A stretch of DNA of 64,000 bases from Flavobacterium psychrophilum. GTDB taxonomy: Bacteria > Bacteroidota > Bacteroidia > Flavobacteriales > Flavobacteriaceae. Of the stretch, positions 1-9,738 are shown in pieces. The notes under the pieces are model-generated. The model made no database searches. It was given only the letters and a program-made list of their open reading frames with translations, and was not told the origin of the DNA. The first letter of the stretch is position 1. Each line of letters begins with the position of its first letter. Position numbers and translations under genes: made by a program. The stretch spans positions 1,860,001-1,924,000 of the forward strand of contig CP012388.1 in NCBI GenBank assembly GCA_001708385.1. Direction: 5' to 3'.

Positions 1-770
1 GCATTCTCGTACGATTCATAAGGCTTAGATCCATACACCTTTAATTGATTGTTATCATTATCCGAAAAGAACAAGGTAGGAAACCCTCTTACACCGAGGT
101 TTTTTGCCATTTGTAAATCTTCTTCAAAAAGTTTCTTCGCGTCACCCTTATAATCTGTTTCGAGATTTTTGGTATCCAGTCCGGAAAGTTTAGCTGCCTC
201 AAGAATATTTTCCCATTTCGCAATGTTTTTCTTATCGAGGTATACCATCTCCCTGAGAACGCGCATAAACACCACTGCCTTTTGTTTATCCTGAAGCTGT
301 ACTGCCTTCATAGCAATACAGGAAGGATAAGAAGAGTCTAAAGGATCTTCCAGCCACACATCACCATCAATTGGCATTTCATAATGCAGGCTCGCTTCAT
401 CCCAATGATGGGCAACGTCCGAAGGCTTGCTTATTCCGCCGCTATTATAACTCCAGTCGGGAAGAAGGCCGCCCATGCGGTAATCTATTTCAAGATAGTC
501 GCCATACTCAAGCTTTAGTTTTCGTAGCTGGGGCTCAATTCCCCAGCAGGAAGAACAAATAGGGTCGGTATAATATATTATTTTCACAGGCTTGTTTACA
601 GGCACAATTGTTACTTTTTCTGCGGACTGCCCTTCGGGTAAAATTTCGCATGTACCGGTTACAGGGTCGCATAGCAACGGGTTTACTCTAGTATCGTTCA
701 TTTCATTTTTTATTTGAGACTGGCATCCATAAGAGCACGTCAGTAATATAGTAAGCGCAATTATTTTCAT
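1..770 (-). CDS. DsbA/FrnE-like thioredoxin-fold lipoprotein (3' end cut by window)
   Basis: Reading frame open from an ATG at 770 to the window edge, so the C-terminus is missing. The first ~20 residues form a lipoprotein-type signal ending in SYGC. A CSSC motif at about residues 72-75, preceded by YYTDP and followed by WGIEPQ, is the CXXC active site seen in DsbA/FrnE/SpxH-like proteins. Downstream helical sequence and the segment GVRGFPTLFF near the cut fit the cis-Pro strand of a thioredoxin fold. Inferred role: disulfide or thiol chemistry in the cell envelope. The next gene on the left is outside the window, so operon context is unknown. Confidence 0.8.
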   Translation of the reverse strand, partial: MKIIALTILLTCSYGCQSQIKNEMNDTRVNPLLCDPVTGTCEILPEGQSAEKVTIVPVNKPVKIIYYTDPICSSCWGIEPQLRKLKLEYGDYLEIDYRMGGLLPDWSYNSGGISKPSDVAHHWDEASLHYEMPIDGDVWLEDPLDSSYPSCIAMKAVQLQDKQKAVVFMRVLREMVYLDKKNIAKWENILEAAKLSGLDTKNLETDYKGDAKKLFEEDLQMAKNLGVRGFPTLFFSDNDNNQLKVYGSKPYESYEN

Positions 771-916
771 TACTACTAATTTTCACTATCGGCACCATCA
801 CCAATAGCCTTTCAAATTTATACAAAGGTGGCTCCAATTTATATGCGAGTCAATTAGTCAAAATAATATGACTATAAAAACAACTACCAGTTACTTGAGA
901 TGAAAGCATAAAAAAA

Positions 917-945
917 ATCCGCCCGGTGTACCGGAGCGGATTTTT
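917..945 (-). terminator. Rho-independent terminator of the YugP-type gene
   Basis: GC-rich inverted repeat (arms AATCCGCCCGG / CCGGAGCGGATT, 4-nt loop) flanked by an A-run on the left, which is a T-run on the minus strand. It lies 26 bases beyond the stop of the protease gene at 971. Confidence 0.8.
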
Positions 946-970
946 CCACTTCTATATATAGAAAGGAGTT

Positions 971-1669
971 TTACCTCCTTGATCCGCCAAATACCTGAAG
1001 TGCCCAATACAACAGCGTAGCAAGCGCGCCAATTGCAGCAACCACATACGTACGTGCAGCCCATTTAAGGGAATCTTCGGCACCATTATATTCCTGAGGC
1101 GTAAGCATATTTTTATTCTTTAACCAGGCAAGCGCACGGTTACTGGCATCATACTCTACCGGAAGGGTAATAAAGCTAAACAGCGTTACAAATGCCATAA
1201 GCACAAGCCCCGCAATGGCAATGTAATACCCAATGCCTATTTGCGCAGCCGCCCCCATAACAAGCCCAATAACAATAACCAGTGGCGCAAGGTTAGACCC
1301 GATGTTTACCACAGGTACAAGGCTGGAACGCAGCTTAAGCATATTGTAAGCCGTAGCGTGCTGTACAGCATGACCTACCTCGTGAGCAGCAACAGCAGCG
1401 GCAGCGGCATTTCGTTCATTATAAACGGCCTCACTAAGGTTAACGGTTTTATCGGTTGGGTTATAGTGGTCGGTTAAACGACCCGGAGTAGAAATTACTC
1501 TTACATCATAAATTCCGTTATCATCAAGCATTTTCTGTGCTATCTCTGCCCCGCTCATTCCGTTGCGAAGACGCACCTTAGAATAATACTCAAACTTTGA
1601 TTTTAGCTTTGAACTTACCGCAAAGCTTACCAGTGCAATTAGTCCTAATAATATATAATATCCTATCAT
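971..1669 (-). CDS. YugP-type membrane zinc metallopeptidase
   Basis: 232 aa, usual length for the YugP family (Pfam Zn_peptidase_2). An N-terminal membrane segment is followed by a zinc site HEVGH within AAHEVGHAVQHA (about residues 96-107), then two hydrophobic stretches (about 125-165) and a C-terminal membrane helix. The family is annotated as membrane-bound zinc-dependent proteases; natural substrates are not established. Monocistronic, with its own terminator just downstream. The start is the only sensible ATG, directly before the first membrane segment. Confidence 0.9.
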   Translation of the reverse strand: MIGYYILLGLIALVSFAVSSKLKSKFEYYSKVRLRNGMSGAEIAQKMLDDNGIYDVRVISTPGRLTDHYNPTDKTVNLSEAVYNERNAAAAAVAAHEVGHAVQHATAYNMLKLRSSLVPVVNIGSNLAPLVIVIGLVMGAAAQIGIGYYIAIAGLVLMAFVTLFSFITLPVEYDASNRALAWLKNKNMLTPQEYNGAEDSLKWAARTYVVAAIGALATLLYWALQVFGGSRR

Positions 1670-1777
1670 TTTCTTTTAAGTTTTGGTTTACTAGCTATAC
1701 ATCAAAAAGAAAGCCAATCTTTTACGACCAGCTTTATATATGAAATATTGACAGTAGAGACGCCTAATCGTCATAAC

Positions 1778-2485
1778 CTACCTTTCAGTATATTGGTACA
1801 TGAGTACACCTTGAGATTCTCCGTTAGTCGTGATAGCTGCTTTTGTAAGGAACCCATCAGAATCGTATGTGTTTTCAAGAGTATAGGTGTTTTCAAACAC
1901 TGAAATTCCTGTCATTGGCCTTACAGATAAATATTGATAAAATTCAGAGAAAAGACTCAGTACAAACAGATTATCGCCCTTAACATTGTATAGCGCCCCC
2001 TTTTTTGAGTCATCATAATTAAAAGTATACATGTTTTCTCCGTCTACATCGTTTACAACACCTATATCTCTACCTTTAAGCCCAATTTCCCTATCAGAAT
2101 CGCCAATAACATACATTTTAGTCTGATCATTATAGGTTATAGCAGTTGTTGTACCGCTATATACATCTGTATAGCCAGACAGCCTTCCGTTTGTATACTG
2201 AAATGTGTATTCCGCATCAGAATTAAACCCTCTACTCATAGATATCAAGTTATTGTCCGAGTCATATTTGTAAGCAAAAATAATATCGTCGTCGGCTACA
2301 AAAGCTTTAATATTATCATTATCATCATATATAACAGTAACAACTTCAGATTGCTCCGTTCCGTCGTCACTACCAATGCTAAATGAAGATAGATATTTAT
2401 TACTGCCGTTGTTTACATCATTATTATCGTCACTGGAGCAAGACGCCAGGATGATTAATGCTAAAAGGGTAACTATTTTTTTCAT
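1778..2485 (-). CDS. Hypothetical lipoprotein with YD-like repeats
   Basis: 235 aa. Signal peptide with lipobox LASC; the mature protein begins CSSDDNND, the acidic tail that in Flavobacteria tends to mark surface-exported lipoproteins (inference). The body has recurring Y-x-x-D/N motifs (YDDNDN, YDSDNN, YTNGR, YNDQT, YDDSKK, YDSDG) resembling degenerate YD/RHS-type beta repeats. No catalytic motif is visible. Between two other single minus-strand genes with no sign of an operon. Function unknown. Confidence 0.75.
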   Translation of the reverse strand: MKKIVTLLALIILASCSSDDNNDVNNGSNKYLSSFSIGSDDGTEQSEVVTVIYDDNDNIKAFVADDDIIFAYKYDSDNNLISMSRGFNSDAEYTFQYTNGRLSGYTDVYSGTTTAITYNDQTKMYVIGDSDREIGLKGRDIGVVNDVDGENMYTFNYDDSKKGALYNVKGDNLFVLSLFSEFYQYLSVRPMTGISVFENTYTLENTYDSDGFLTKAAITTNGESQGVLMYQYTER

Positions 2486-2575
2486 AATTATATGGATTGG
2501 TTTCCCGCAAAGTTATAATTACCGATGTTAACACTTTACCAGTATTTCTAAAATTCGCTGTTAAATTTAAGAACC

Positions 2576-2606
2576 AAAAATGCCAGCTTTTTAAAGCTGG
2601 CATTTT
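2576..2606 (-). terminator. Terminator of the beta-barrel gene
   Basis: Perfect inverted repeat AAAAATGCCAGC / GCTGGCATTTTT with a short AT loop, 24 bases beyond the stop at 2630. It has A- and T-runs on both sides and could work in both directions. Confidence 0.85.
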
Positions 2607-2629
2607 TATAACATTGCTGACTGAATCTA

Positions 2630-3313
2630 CTAGTTTAAGATCAACGACATTTTTGCGTAAAAACGTCCTTGCCCGTTTTCTTTTACGCTGTTATCTACTT
2701 CGGCAAATTCCGATTTCCATTTACCGCTTACAACAGCCCACTCATAACCGGTATTAAATTTTAATGCCCAGTCTGTATTTCGAAGCAGGCCAATTGCTAT
2801 TGATGGCCCAACAAAAAGCTGTTGATTATTAAGGCTGATAACGCCCGGGTTAGCAGATGGGTCGAGGTCATTAAGATCTATCCTGCTGCCACGGTTATAC
2901 AGGTTAAAACTGTTGAACATATACGAAACATCGGCACCCGCAGTAAGCGCAAAACGTTTGCTTTTTGTAATTACATAGTGAGGACGGAATTTTAATCCTG
3001 TATTAATGGTCTTAATCCTGGCGGTACTTGTTTTTTCGTCCATGTAATTGGTAGCCCACTCTAAATCGAAAGTAAACTTTTCATACAGAACGTTGAAGCC
3101 AAGAGAACTCTCAAAAGCTGCCCCACCAATTTCGGGCATTCCTGCTGCTTTTAGCTTGTCATTAATTTTGTAGCCGTCGTTTACCGCAGCACCAAACCCT
3201 ACGTAAAAATAGGACTCATGACTCTTTCCTGAAGTTATTGTGTCGTTTTCCTGTGCAGTTACTACCGCGTTTAGCCCGAAAAAGGCAAGTAAAGTAAGTG
3301 TGATTTTTTTCAT
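2630..3313 (-). CDS. Outer-membrane beta-barrel protein, unknown role
   Basis: 227 aa. Cleavable signal peptide (MKKITLTLL...VVTAQ), then alternating amphipathic strands ending with the aromatic/hydrophobic C-terminal strand RFYAKMSLILN typical of outer-membrane barrels. Strand-like segments include SYFYVGFGAAV, FTFDLEWATNY and HYVITKSKRFALTAGADVSY. It looks like one of the small porin-like barrels common in Bacteroidetes; no substrate can be read from the sequence. Confidence 0.75.
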   Translation of the reverse strand: MKKITLTLLAFFGLNAVVTAQENDTITSGKSHESYFYVGFGAAVNDGYKINDKLKAAGMPEIGGAAFESSLGFNVLYEKFTFDLEWATNYMDEKTSTARIKTINTGLKFRPHYVITKSKRFALTAGADVSYMFNSFNLYNRGSRIDLNDLDPSANPGVISLNNQQLFVGPSIAIGLLRNTDWALKFNTGYEWAVVSGKWKSEFAEVDNSVKENGQGRFYAKMSLILN

Positions 3314-3533
3314 GATTGTGTAGATTAATTGATTGAAAAACTGAAACCAAAGAGCGTGCCAAAAATTTCTTATAAAACCAATACAAAACCTTTAAAGTAA
3401 AGACCTTACACCGTTGCGGCTATTGTTTCATGCCGCAAATTTAAACGGAAAAAACGTATAAAAATTGTACAATTGGGACAGGTGGATATTTTTATTAAAA
3501 AATATAAATAGGTGAGGAAATAATCACTTGGTA

Positions 3534-3675
3534 AGCTCCGGAGGAGCGATATATTTATGGAACATAAAAGCGTAACGAAAAGAGCTCCGAAGGGGCGACA
3601 TATACTATGCCGCTCCTCCGGAGCTCAATATAAATTAATCTTATGCGCTATAAATATGCTGCCCCTCTGGGGTTA
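3534..3675. repeat. REP-like palindromic element (four related units)
   Basis: The 367-bp gap 3314-3680 has no gene but holds four variants of one unit. Two read AGCTCCGGAGGAGCGATAT (3534) and GAGCTCCGAAGGGGCGACAT (3582). Two are inverted: CGCTCCTCCGGAGCTC (3611) and CTGCCCCTCTGGGGTT (3659). Units 1 and 3 can pair as a long stem, as can 2 and 4. It has the form of an interspersed palindromic element, not a single terminator. Confidence 0.75.
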
Positions 3676-3680
3676 AGCCT

Positions 3681-6600
3681 TTACATTACAATATTAATAA
3701 TCCTGCCCGGTACAACGATAACCTTTTTAGGGGCACCGCCGTTAAGCTGCTGCGCTGTACGCTCATCAGCAAGGATTACTTTCTCAATGTCCGCAGCACT
3801 CATATCCATTGGCAGCTCTATCATAAAACGGGTCTTACCGTTAAAAGATACCGGATATTCCTTACTGCTTTCTACCAGATATTCAGGATTGAAAAGCGGG
3901 AACGGAACACGCGATACACTACCCTGGTGACCCAGCCTGTGCCAAAGCTCTTCCGCAATATGCGGCGCATACGGAGAAATAAGTACAGCTAGTGGTTCAA
4001 GTATAGTGCGCTCATGGCAATTCATAGCTGTAAGCTCGTTAACCGCTATCATAAACGAACTGACAGATGTATTGAACGAGAAATTTTCTATATCTTCCTG
4101 AACCTTTTTAATGGTTTTGTGCAGCGTTTTGTAGGCTTCTTTGCTTCCCGGGTTAGCGGTAACAATAAGTCCGTTATCATCAAAATACAATTTCCAAAGC
4201 TTTTTAAGGAACCCGGATACCCCCGTAATACCGGCAGTATTCCACGGTTTTGCCTGCTCTAACGGCCCAAGGAACATTTCGTAAAGGCGAAGTGTATCGG
4301 CACCATATTGCTCGCAGATATCATCCGGTGTTACCACATTGTATTTGGACTTCGACATTTTTTCAACTTCGCGGCTAACAGTAAATTTATCGTTATCTTC
4401 TAACAAGAAAATAGCGTTTTGATAATCTGACCTCCAGTTTTTAAATGCGTCAATATCCATTTCATCCGATGCGTTTACAAACGATACATCGACGTGAATA
4501 TTGGTAAATATCTTTTTAGCTTCTGCTATATCTTCTGCCGATGCATATTGCGAAAGTATATCTTCAACCTGCTTACGGTAAGCCGGTGTAGCCTCATCTC
4601 TCTCAGCATAATATTTTTTAGAGGATATAAATATTGGAGGAACGTTTTTGTTTATTTCACCCTCAAAGTTTATACGTACTGCAAAAGCACTCATCCCCAG
4701 TATCATTCCTTGGTTGATAAGCTTTTTAAACGGCTCATCCTGGTTGATATGACCTCTGTCTTTAAGGAATTTATTCCAAAAACGGCTGTATAATAGGTGA
4801 CCTGTAGCGTGTTCGCTACCACCAATATAAAGGTCAACATTCTGCCAGTAGGCTTCTGCTTTTTCACTTACAAATGCATCGCTGTTGTGTGGGTCCATAT
4901 AACGCAGCCAGTACCATGAGCTACCCGCCCAGCCTGGCATTGTATTTAGTTCTAATGGAAACACGGTAACCTCATCTATAAGGTCGTTAGCAACCACTTT
5001 ACTCTCAAGAGTGCTCCAAGCCCACTCTTTCGAGTTACCTAATGGTGGCTGTCCGTCTTCGGTAGGTAAATATTTTTCTACATCCGGCAAACGCACAGGC
5101 AGGTGTTCTGTAGCGATCATATTCGGCGTACCATTTACGTAATATACCGGAAACGGCTCTCCCCAATACCTTTGGCGGCTGAATACAGCATCTCGAAGGC
5201 GGTAATTGGTCTTGCCCCTGCCCTGTTTTAAATCTTCAAGCGATTCAATAGCTTTTTTAGTCGCCTCCTTATACCCCATTCCGTTAAGGAAATCAGAGTT
5301 TTGAAGTTTTACATTATCCTTAGATGCAAATGCCTCTTCCGAAAGATCGGCACCATCAAATATGTTTTTTATCTCGATACCAAAATGCTTCGCAAAGTCA
5401 AAATCACGCTGATCGCCCGCAGGTACAGCCATAACGGCACCTGTACCATAGCCCGCTAATACGTAATCGCCTATCCAAACCGGAATTGGCTCTTTAGTAA
5501 AAGGATGCTCTGCATAGGCTCCCGTAAACACACCCGATATGGTTTTAACATCGGCCATACGCTCGCGCTCACTACGCTTAGATGTTGCTTCAACATAGGC
5601 ATCAACCAATGGTTTTTGCTGTGCTGTTGTAATTTTAGAAACAAGGTCATGCTCAGGCGCAAGTGTCATGAACGTAACGCCAAATATTGTATCAGGGCGT
5701 GTAGTAAATACTTCAATCGTATGTCCTTTTTCCTCTTCGCCAACTTCGCTGAAGATATCATCAAGAAAAGCCCTTACGCCTAAACCTTTTTCGGTATCCT
5801 TTGCATCTTCTGCCTCTTCAGGAGTAAGCACTTTAAATGTAACGCTTGCCCCAACCGATTTACCTATCCAGTTTCTCTGGCTTTCTTTAAGCGATTCTGT
5901 CCAGTCGATAGATTCAAGTCCGTGTAATAACCTTTCGGCATACGCCGAAATACGCATGCTCCACTGGGTCATCTTTTTACGGATAACCGGGTAGCCTCCC
6001 CTTTCTGAAACTCCGTTGATGATCTCATCGTTGGCAAGAACAGTACCCAATGCCGGGCACCAGTTAACTTCTGTTTCAGCCAGGTAGGTAAGCCTGTATT
6101 TTAAAAGTATTTTTTGCTGTTCGGCTTCGCTGTAGGCTTTCCAGTCTTCGGCGGTAAATCCCGCAATATTGTCGTCGCTTACTGCATTTATGTTAGCGTT
6201 ACCTGTTGCTTCAAACTTAGCCACAAGCGTGCTAATATCTTCTGCCTTATCGGTATCGTTATTGTACCATGAGTTGTACAACTGGATAAATATCCACTGT
6301 GTCCATTTATAATATTCAGGGTTAGAAGTTCGCACTTCCCTGTCCCAGTCAAACGAAAAACCTATCCTGTCAAGCTGTCCGCGGTAGCGTGCAATATTAT
6401 CTTCGGTAGTAACGGCAGGGTGCTGCCCTGTTTGTATGGCATACTGTTCTGCCGGAAGGCCAAAACTGTCATACCCCTGAGGGTGAAGCACATTAAACCC
6501 CTGGTGACGCTTGTAGCGCGCATAAATATCAGATGCTATATAGCCGAGCGGGTGACCCACATGCAGCCCCGCCCCCGATGGGTACGGAAACATATCAAGT

Positions 6601-6704
6601 ACATAGTACTTTGGTTTATCCGATATATCTTCTGCACTAAAAGTGCCGTTCTCTGCCCAGTATTTCTGCCATCTGGCCTCTACTTCGTTAGGGTTGTATC
6701 TCAT
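3681..6704 (-). CDS. leuS: Leucyl-tRNA synthetase
   Basis: 1007 aa class Ia synthetase that charges tRNA-Leu. The HIGH-type motif is HVGHPLG (about residue 49) and the KMSKS motif KMSKSKYN lies about residue 780. The editing domain is visible around [19 protein letters not shown]. It is longer than E. coli LeuRS (about 860 aa): extra segments occur after residue 140 (acidic, NNDTDKAED onward) and before KMSKS (about 690-770), insertions I recall as usual in Bacteroidetes. Start ATG at 6704 gives the expected [16 protein letters not shown]. Monocistronic. Confidence 0.98.
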   Translation of the reverse strand: MRYNPNEVEARWQKYWAENGTFSAEDISDKPKYYVLDMFPYPSGAGLHVGHPLGYIASDIYARYKRHQGFNVLHPQGYDSFGLPAEQYAIQTGQHPAVTTEDNIARYRGQLDRIGFSFDWDREVRTSNPEYYKWTQWIFIQLYNSWYNNDTDKAEDISTLVAKFEATGNANINAVSDDNIAGFTAEDWKAYSEAEQQKILLKYRLTYLAETEVNWCPALGTVLANDEIINGVSERGGYPVIRKKMTQWSMRISAYAERLLHGLESIDWTESLKESQRNWIGKSVGASVTFKVLTPEEAEDAKDTEKGLGVRAFLDDIFSEVGEEEKGHTIEVFTTRPDTIFGVTFMTLAPEHDLVSKITTAQQKPLVDAYVEATSKRSERERMADVKTISGVFTGAYAEHPFTKEPIPVWIGDYVLAGYGTGAVMAVPAGDQRDFDFAKHFGIEIKNIFDGADLSEEAFASKDNVKLQNSDFLNGMGYKEATKKAIESLEDLKQGRGKTNYRLRDAVFSRQRYWGEPFPVYYVNGTPNMIATEHLPVRLPDVEKYLPTEDGQPPLGNSKEWAWSTLESKVVANDLIDEVTVFPLELNTMPGWAGSSWYWLRYMDPHNSDAFVSEKAEAYWQNVDLYIGGSEHATGHLLYSRFWNKFLKDRGHINQDEPFKKLINQGMILGMSAFAVRINFEGEINKNVPPIFISSKKYYAERDEATPAYRKQVEDILSQYASAEDIAEAKKIFTNIHVDVSFVNASDEMDIDAFKNWRSDYQNAIFLLEDNDKFTVSREVEKMSKSKYNVVTPDDICEQYGADTLRLYEMFLGPLEQAKPWNTAGITGVSGFLKKLWKLYFDDNGLIVTANPGSKEAYKTLHKTIKKVQEDIENFSFNTSVSSFMIAVNELTAMNCHERTILEPLAVLISPYAPHIAEELWHRLGHQGSVSRVPFPLFNPEYLVESSKEYPVSFNGKTRFMIELPMDMSAADIEKVILADERTAQQLNGGAPKKVIVVPGRIINIVM

Positions 6705-6733
6705 CGCTGTAATTAAGTTCTTTATCGTAGGTT

Positions 6734-6823
6734 CTAAGTTACTTAGTCCCTGAGTTGCTTAGGCTTACCACCCGAATCTGAGAAAACCTCAGAAACTAAG
6801 CACCTAAGTACCTCAGCTCCTCA
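6734..6823. repeat. CTTAG/CTGAG inverted low-complexity repeat
   Basis: Upstream of leuS, 6734-6763 is made of short units around CTTAG/CTGAG spaced about 10-13 bases; 6787-6823 carries the complementary series (CTCAGAAACTAAG, CCTAAGTACCTCAG). The halves can fold on each other. The 224-bp gap to ftsX holds no gene; promoters of both divergent genes must be here. Confidence 0.6.
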
Positions 6824-6928
6824 AAGGAAAGCAAATTTACGTTTATTGTACGAAAGTCAAAACTTTGACTGTTATAAACTACGCATAAACAAAATACTTT
6901 ATTTATTTTTACGCCTAAAAACTAATCT

Positions 6929-7801
6929 ATGGCTCCATCTTTTGAAAAGTTCCAGAAAAGAAGGCTTATTTCTTCTTATTTTTCTGTTATCCTTTGCATC
7001 TTTATTGTGCTTACCCTATTGGGCGCACTGGGGCTGTTTGTAATCAACACCGAAAAAATATCCAGCCATGTTAAGGAAAACATTCCTATGACGGTATATT
7101 TTAAAAGGGAAGCTACAGACAGCGTTAAGCAAGCATTTGGCACTCAGCTTACCAACTCAGCGTACATCAAGGACAGTAAATATGTTTCTAAAGAAGATGC
7201 CGCTAAAAACAACCCCGACATTGTAGGCGACCACGAAACCCTGCTGGACTACAACCCTCTTTTAGATTCTTACGATATTCGTATTAAAGGCGAATATGTA
7301 TCGCCAAAAAAAATAAAGGAAATTGAGGTTGAACTACGCTCTAACCCTTTTGTGGGCGATGTTAGCTACGACAGCGCGCTGGTTGAACTTGCCAACGAGA
7401 ACATAAAAAAAATCACGTACTGGATACTTATCATAAGCGGTGTACTTGTATTTGTATCTATGCTTTTAATAAATAGTTCGCTTAGGCTGTCTATTTACAA
7501 CCACCGTTTTACCATCAAAACCATGCAGATGGTTGGTGCTACCAAATCATTTATACGCAGGCCGTTTGTATGGAGAGGCATTAAGCTGGGTATTATTGGT
7601 TCGGCACTTGCTATGGCTGCCCTTGTATGGCTGGTATATTACCTGGACGGTGCTTTCCCTGTACTAAACATCTGGGAAGACTGGATGCCAACTGCTATTG
7701 TGCTTTCGGGCGTACTGGTTTTCGGTATCCTTATAAGCATTATAAGTACCTTCTTTGCTACACAGCGTTTCCTTAACTTAAGGACAGACGATCTTTACTA
7801 G
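6929..7801 (+). CDS. ftsX: Cell division protein FtsX
   Basis: 290 aa, usual FtsX length. One N-terminal membrane helix (about residues 20-42), a large extracytoplasmic domain (VKENIPMTVYFKREA through DVSYDS), then three C-terminal helices (about 165-190, 215-240, 258-282). FtsX is the permease partner of the ATPase FtsE; the pair controls cell-wall hydrolases at the septum. No ftsE is adjacent, as is common in this phylum. First of the run ftsX-DUF3098-uppP-truB, which is conserved in flavobacteria. Start MAPSFEKFQKRRLISSYFS matches the family. Confidence 0.93.
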   Translation: MAPSFEKFQKRRLISSYFSVILCIFIVLTLLGALGLFVINTEKISSHVKENIPMTVYFKREATDSVKQAFGTQLTNSAYIKDSKYVSKEDAAKNNPDIVGDHETLLDYNPLLDSYDIRIKGEYVSPKKIKEIEVELRSNPFVGDVSYDSALVELANENIKKITYWILIISGVLVFVSMLLINSSLRLSIYNHRFTIKTMQMVGATKSFIRRPFVWRGIKLGIIGSALAMAALVWLVYYLDGAFPVLNIWEDWMPTAIVLSGVLVFGILISIISTFFATQRFLNLRTDDLY

Positions 7802-7906
7802 GCAACAAGAGGTAAGATTTTAGATAACAGAAGATAGATAATAGATTTAAGACAGAAGTTGCGGTACGATTGGCAGCTTTAAACCTTAACCTTAAACAAA
7901 AAAACG

Positions 7907-8218
7907 ATGAGATCGGATAACGAAATAAAAACACATTTCCTTTTTGAAAAGGTAAACTACAAGATATTACTTATTGGCATTGCTGTTATTGCCCTTGGTT
8001 TCATACTAATGTCGGGCGGAGGCAGCGATGACCCTAACGTATTTAGTGAAGATATTTTTAACTGGAGAAGGATAAGGCTTGCTCCTACCGTGGTGCTTAT
8101 TGGTTTCGGAATTACCATTTATGCCATACTTAAAAATCCGGCACCGGCTGTAAACCCTACAGGCGAAATTTTCCCCGAAGAAAAACCAATTAAGAATTTT
8201 ACCAACAAAAAGAACTAA
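7907..8218 (+). CDS. DUF3098 family small membrane protein
   Basis: 103 aa with two membrane helices (about residues 18-38 and 60-80) joined by a Gly/Asp loop, SGGGSDDPNVFSEDIF. The segment FNWRRIRLAPTVVLIGF is characteristic of DUF3098, a Bacteroidetes family found between ftsX and uppP. Only 4 bases separate its stop from uppP, so the two are surely co-transcribed. Biochemical function unknown; context suggests the envelope or cell division. Confidence 0.85.
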   Translation: MRSDNEIKTHFLFEKVNYKILLIGIAVIALGFILMSGGGSDDPNVFSEDIFNWRRIRLAPTVVLIGFGITIYAILKNPAPAVNPTGEIFPEEKPIKNFTNKKN

Positions 8219-8222
8219 ATAA

Positions 8223-9032
8223 ATGGATTTTATCCAAAGCATTTTCCTTGCCATTATAGAAGGGCTAACCGAGTATTTGCCTATATCGTCTACCGCACAC
8301 ATGATCTTCGCCAGTTCTTATTACGGCATTCAGGAAGACGATTTTGTAAAACTATTCCAGGTATCTATACAATTTGGTGCCATACTTGCAGTAGTCGCTT
8401 TGTACTGGAGAAAATTCTTAGATTTCAGTAAATTCAGCTTTTATGTAAAACTAGCCTGCGCAGTAGTTCCCGCACTTTTATTGGGCTATTTATTTGATGA
8501 TTTAATAGACGATGCATTAGGAAATCCTATTCCGATTGCTATTGTACTGATAGTCGGAGGATTCGTTTTATTATTCATTGACAGGTTCTTTAAAAACCCC
8601 GAAGTATATACCGAAGAACAGATAACCCTTAAAAAAGCGATAACTATCGGCTTTTGGCAATGCCTTGCCATGATGCCTGGTACCAGCCGTGCAGCAGCCT
8701 CTATTATTGGTGGTATGCAGCAAAAGCTTACCCGCGAAAATGCTGCCGAGTTCTCTTTCTTCCTTGCTGTACCTACTATGGCTGCGGTTACGGTATATTC
8801 GGTTTTTGTAAAGACCTACCACCAAACCGGACTTAAAGGCTACGAATTACTTATGCAGAGCAACGATAATATTAAGATGTTCCTAGTGGGCAACGTTATT
8901 GCTTTTGTAGTAGCTATTGTTGCCATTAAAGGCTTTATAGGTGTTATTAAAAAATACGGTTTTAAGCCGTGGGGATATTACAGAATAGTAGTTGGCGCAC
9001 TGCTATTGGCTTATTTTTCAATCAACAAATAA
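8223..9032 (+). CDS. uppP: Undecaprenyl-diphosphate phosphatase
   Basis: 269 aa polytopic membrane enzyme of the BacA/UppP family, which recycles undecaprenyl diphosphate to the monophosphate carrier for peptidoglycan and other polymers. Both family motifs are present: EGLTEYLPISSTAHMI (about residues 13-28) and PGTSRAAASIIGGM (about 156-169) with its conserved Ser/Arg. Eight or so hydrophobic stretches. Second from the end of the ftsX-truB run; truB begins 7 bases past its stop. Confidence 0.96.
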   Translation: MDFIQSIFLAIIEGLTEYLPISSTAHMIFASSYYGIQEDDFVKLFQVSIQFGAILAVVALYWRKFLDFSKFSFYVKLACAVVPALLLGYLFDDLIDDALGNPIPIAIVLIVGGFVLLFIDRFFKNPEVYTEEQITLKKAITIGFWQCLAMMPGTSRAAASIIGGMQQKLTRENAAEFSFFLAVPTMAAVTVYSVFVKTYHQTGLKGYELLMQSNDNIKMFLVGNVIAFVVAIVAIKGFIGVIKKYGFKPWGYYRIVVGALLLAYFSINK

Positions 9033-9039
9033 TTTTATT

Positions 9040-9738
9040 TTGACGGCACCCGAAGATTTCCAGGAAGGAAAAGTTTTACTGATAGACAAGCCATTGCACT
9101 GGAGTTCTTTTCAGGCAGTGAATAAAGTAAAATGGGCTCTTAAGAAACATCTGGGGCTTAAAAAAATAAAAGTAGGCCACGCCGGAACATTAGATCCCCT
9201 GGCAACCGGACTATTGATTGTCTGCACCGGAAAATTTACCAAACGCATTATGGAACTTCAGGGCATGCCCAAAGAGTATACAGGTACTTTTATGCTGGGC
9301 GGCACTACCCCATCATACGACCTGGAGACCGAAGTAAATATTACTTACCCTACCGAACATATTACCGAAACACTGGTGCACGACACCGTAAATCAGTTTA
9401 TGGGCGAAATAGACCAGCAGCCACCTGTATTTTCGGCTATTAAAAAAGATGGCAAAAGGCTGTACGAACACGCCCGCGCCGGAGAAGAAGTTGAAATTGC
9501 TTTCCGCAAAACTACCATATACGAATTTGAAATTACCCGCATTGCCCTACCCGAAGTTGACTTTAGGGTGGTATGCAGCAAAGGTACTTATATACGATCG
9601 CTGGCAAACGATTTTGGTAAAGCATTAAATTCGGGCGCACACCTTACCGTATTACGCCGTACCAAAATTGGCGAATTTTCTGTTGAAGGTGCTATATCTC
9701 CACAAGACTTTGAAGATGAAGTTACGCCAACTGCATAA
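9040..9738 (+). CDS. truB: tRNA pseudouridine-55 synthase
   Basis: 232 aa. Makes pseudouridine 55 in the T-loop of tRNA. The catalytic Asp lies in GHAGTLDPLATGLL; KGTYIRSLANDFG is the family's second signature. There is no suitable ATG: the frame's ATG at 8992 lies inside uppP. The likely start is TTG at 9040, giving MTAPEDFQEGKVLLIDKP, where family members begin. The end overlaps the following outer-membrane gene by 23 bases. Confidence 0.95.
   Translation: MTAPEDFQEGKVLLIDKPLHWSSFQAVNKVKWALKKHLGLKKIKVGHAGTLDPLATGLLIVCTGKFTKRIMELQGMPKEYTGTFMLGGTTPSYDLETEVNITYPTEHITETLVHDTVNQFMGEIDQQPPVFSAIKKDGKRLYEHARAGEEVEIAFRKTTIYEFEITRIALPEVDFRVVCSKGTYIRSLANDFGKALNSGAHLTVLRRTKIGEFSVEGAISPQDFEDEVTPTA

Noticed and set aside
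1241..1477. 78-aa open frame on the plus strand inside the YugP-type gene
   Set aside because: Lies wholly within a well-supported gene on the other strand and has no family features.
3534..3675. CRISPR or attC-type array
   Set aside because: Units are mixed orientation, of unequal spacing, and no cas or integrase genes are near.
6705..6928. T-box or other leucine-responsive leader before leuS
   Set aside because: No T-box core or specifier fold recognised; the repeats explain the structure.
8992..9039. Extended N-terminus of TruB from ATG 8992
   Set aside because: It overlaps the uppP C-terminus and adds residues not seen in the family; TTG 9040 is preferred.
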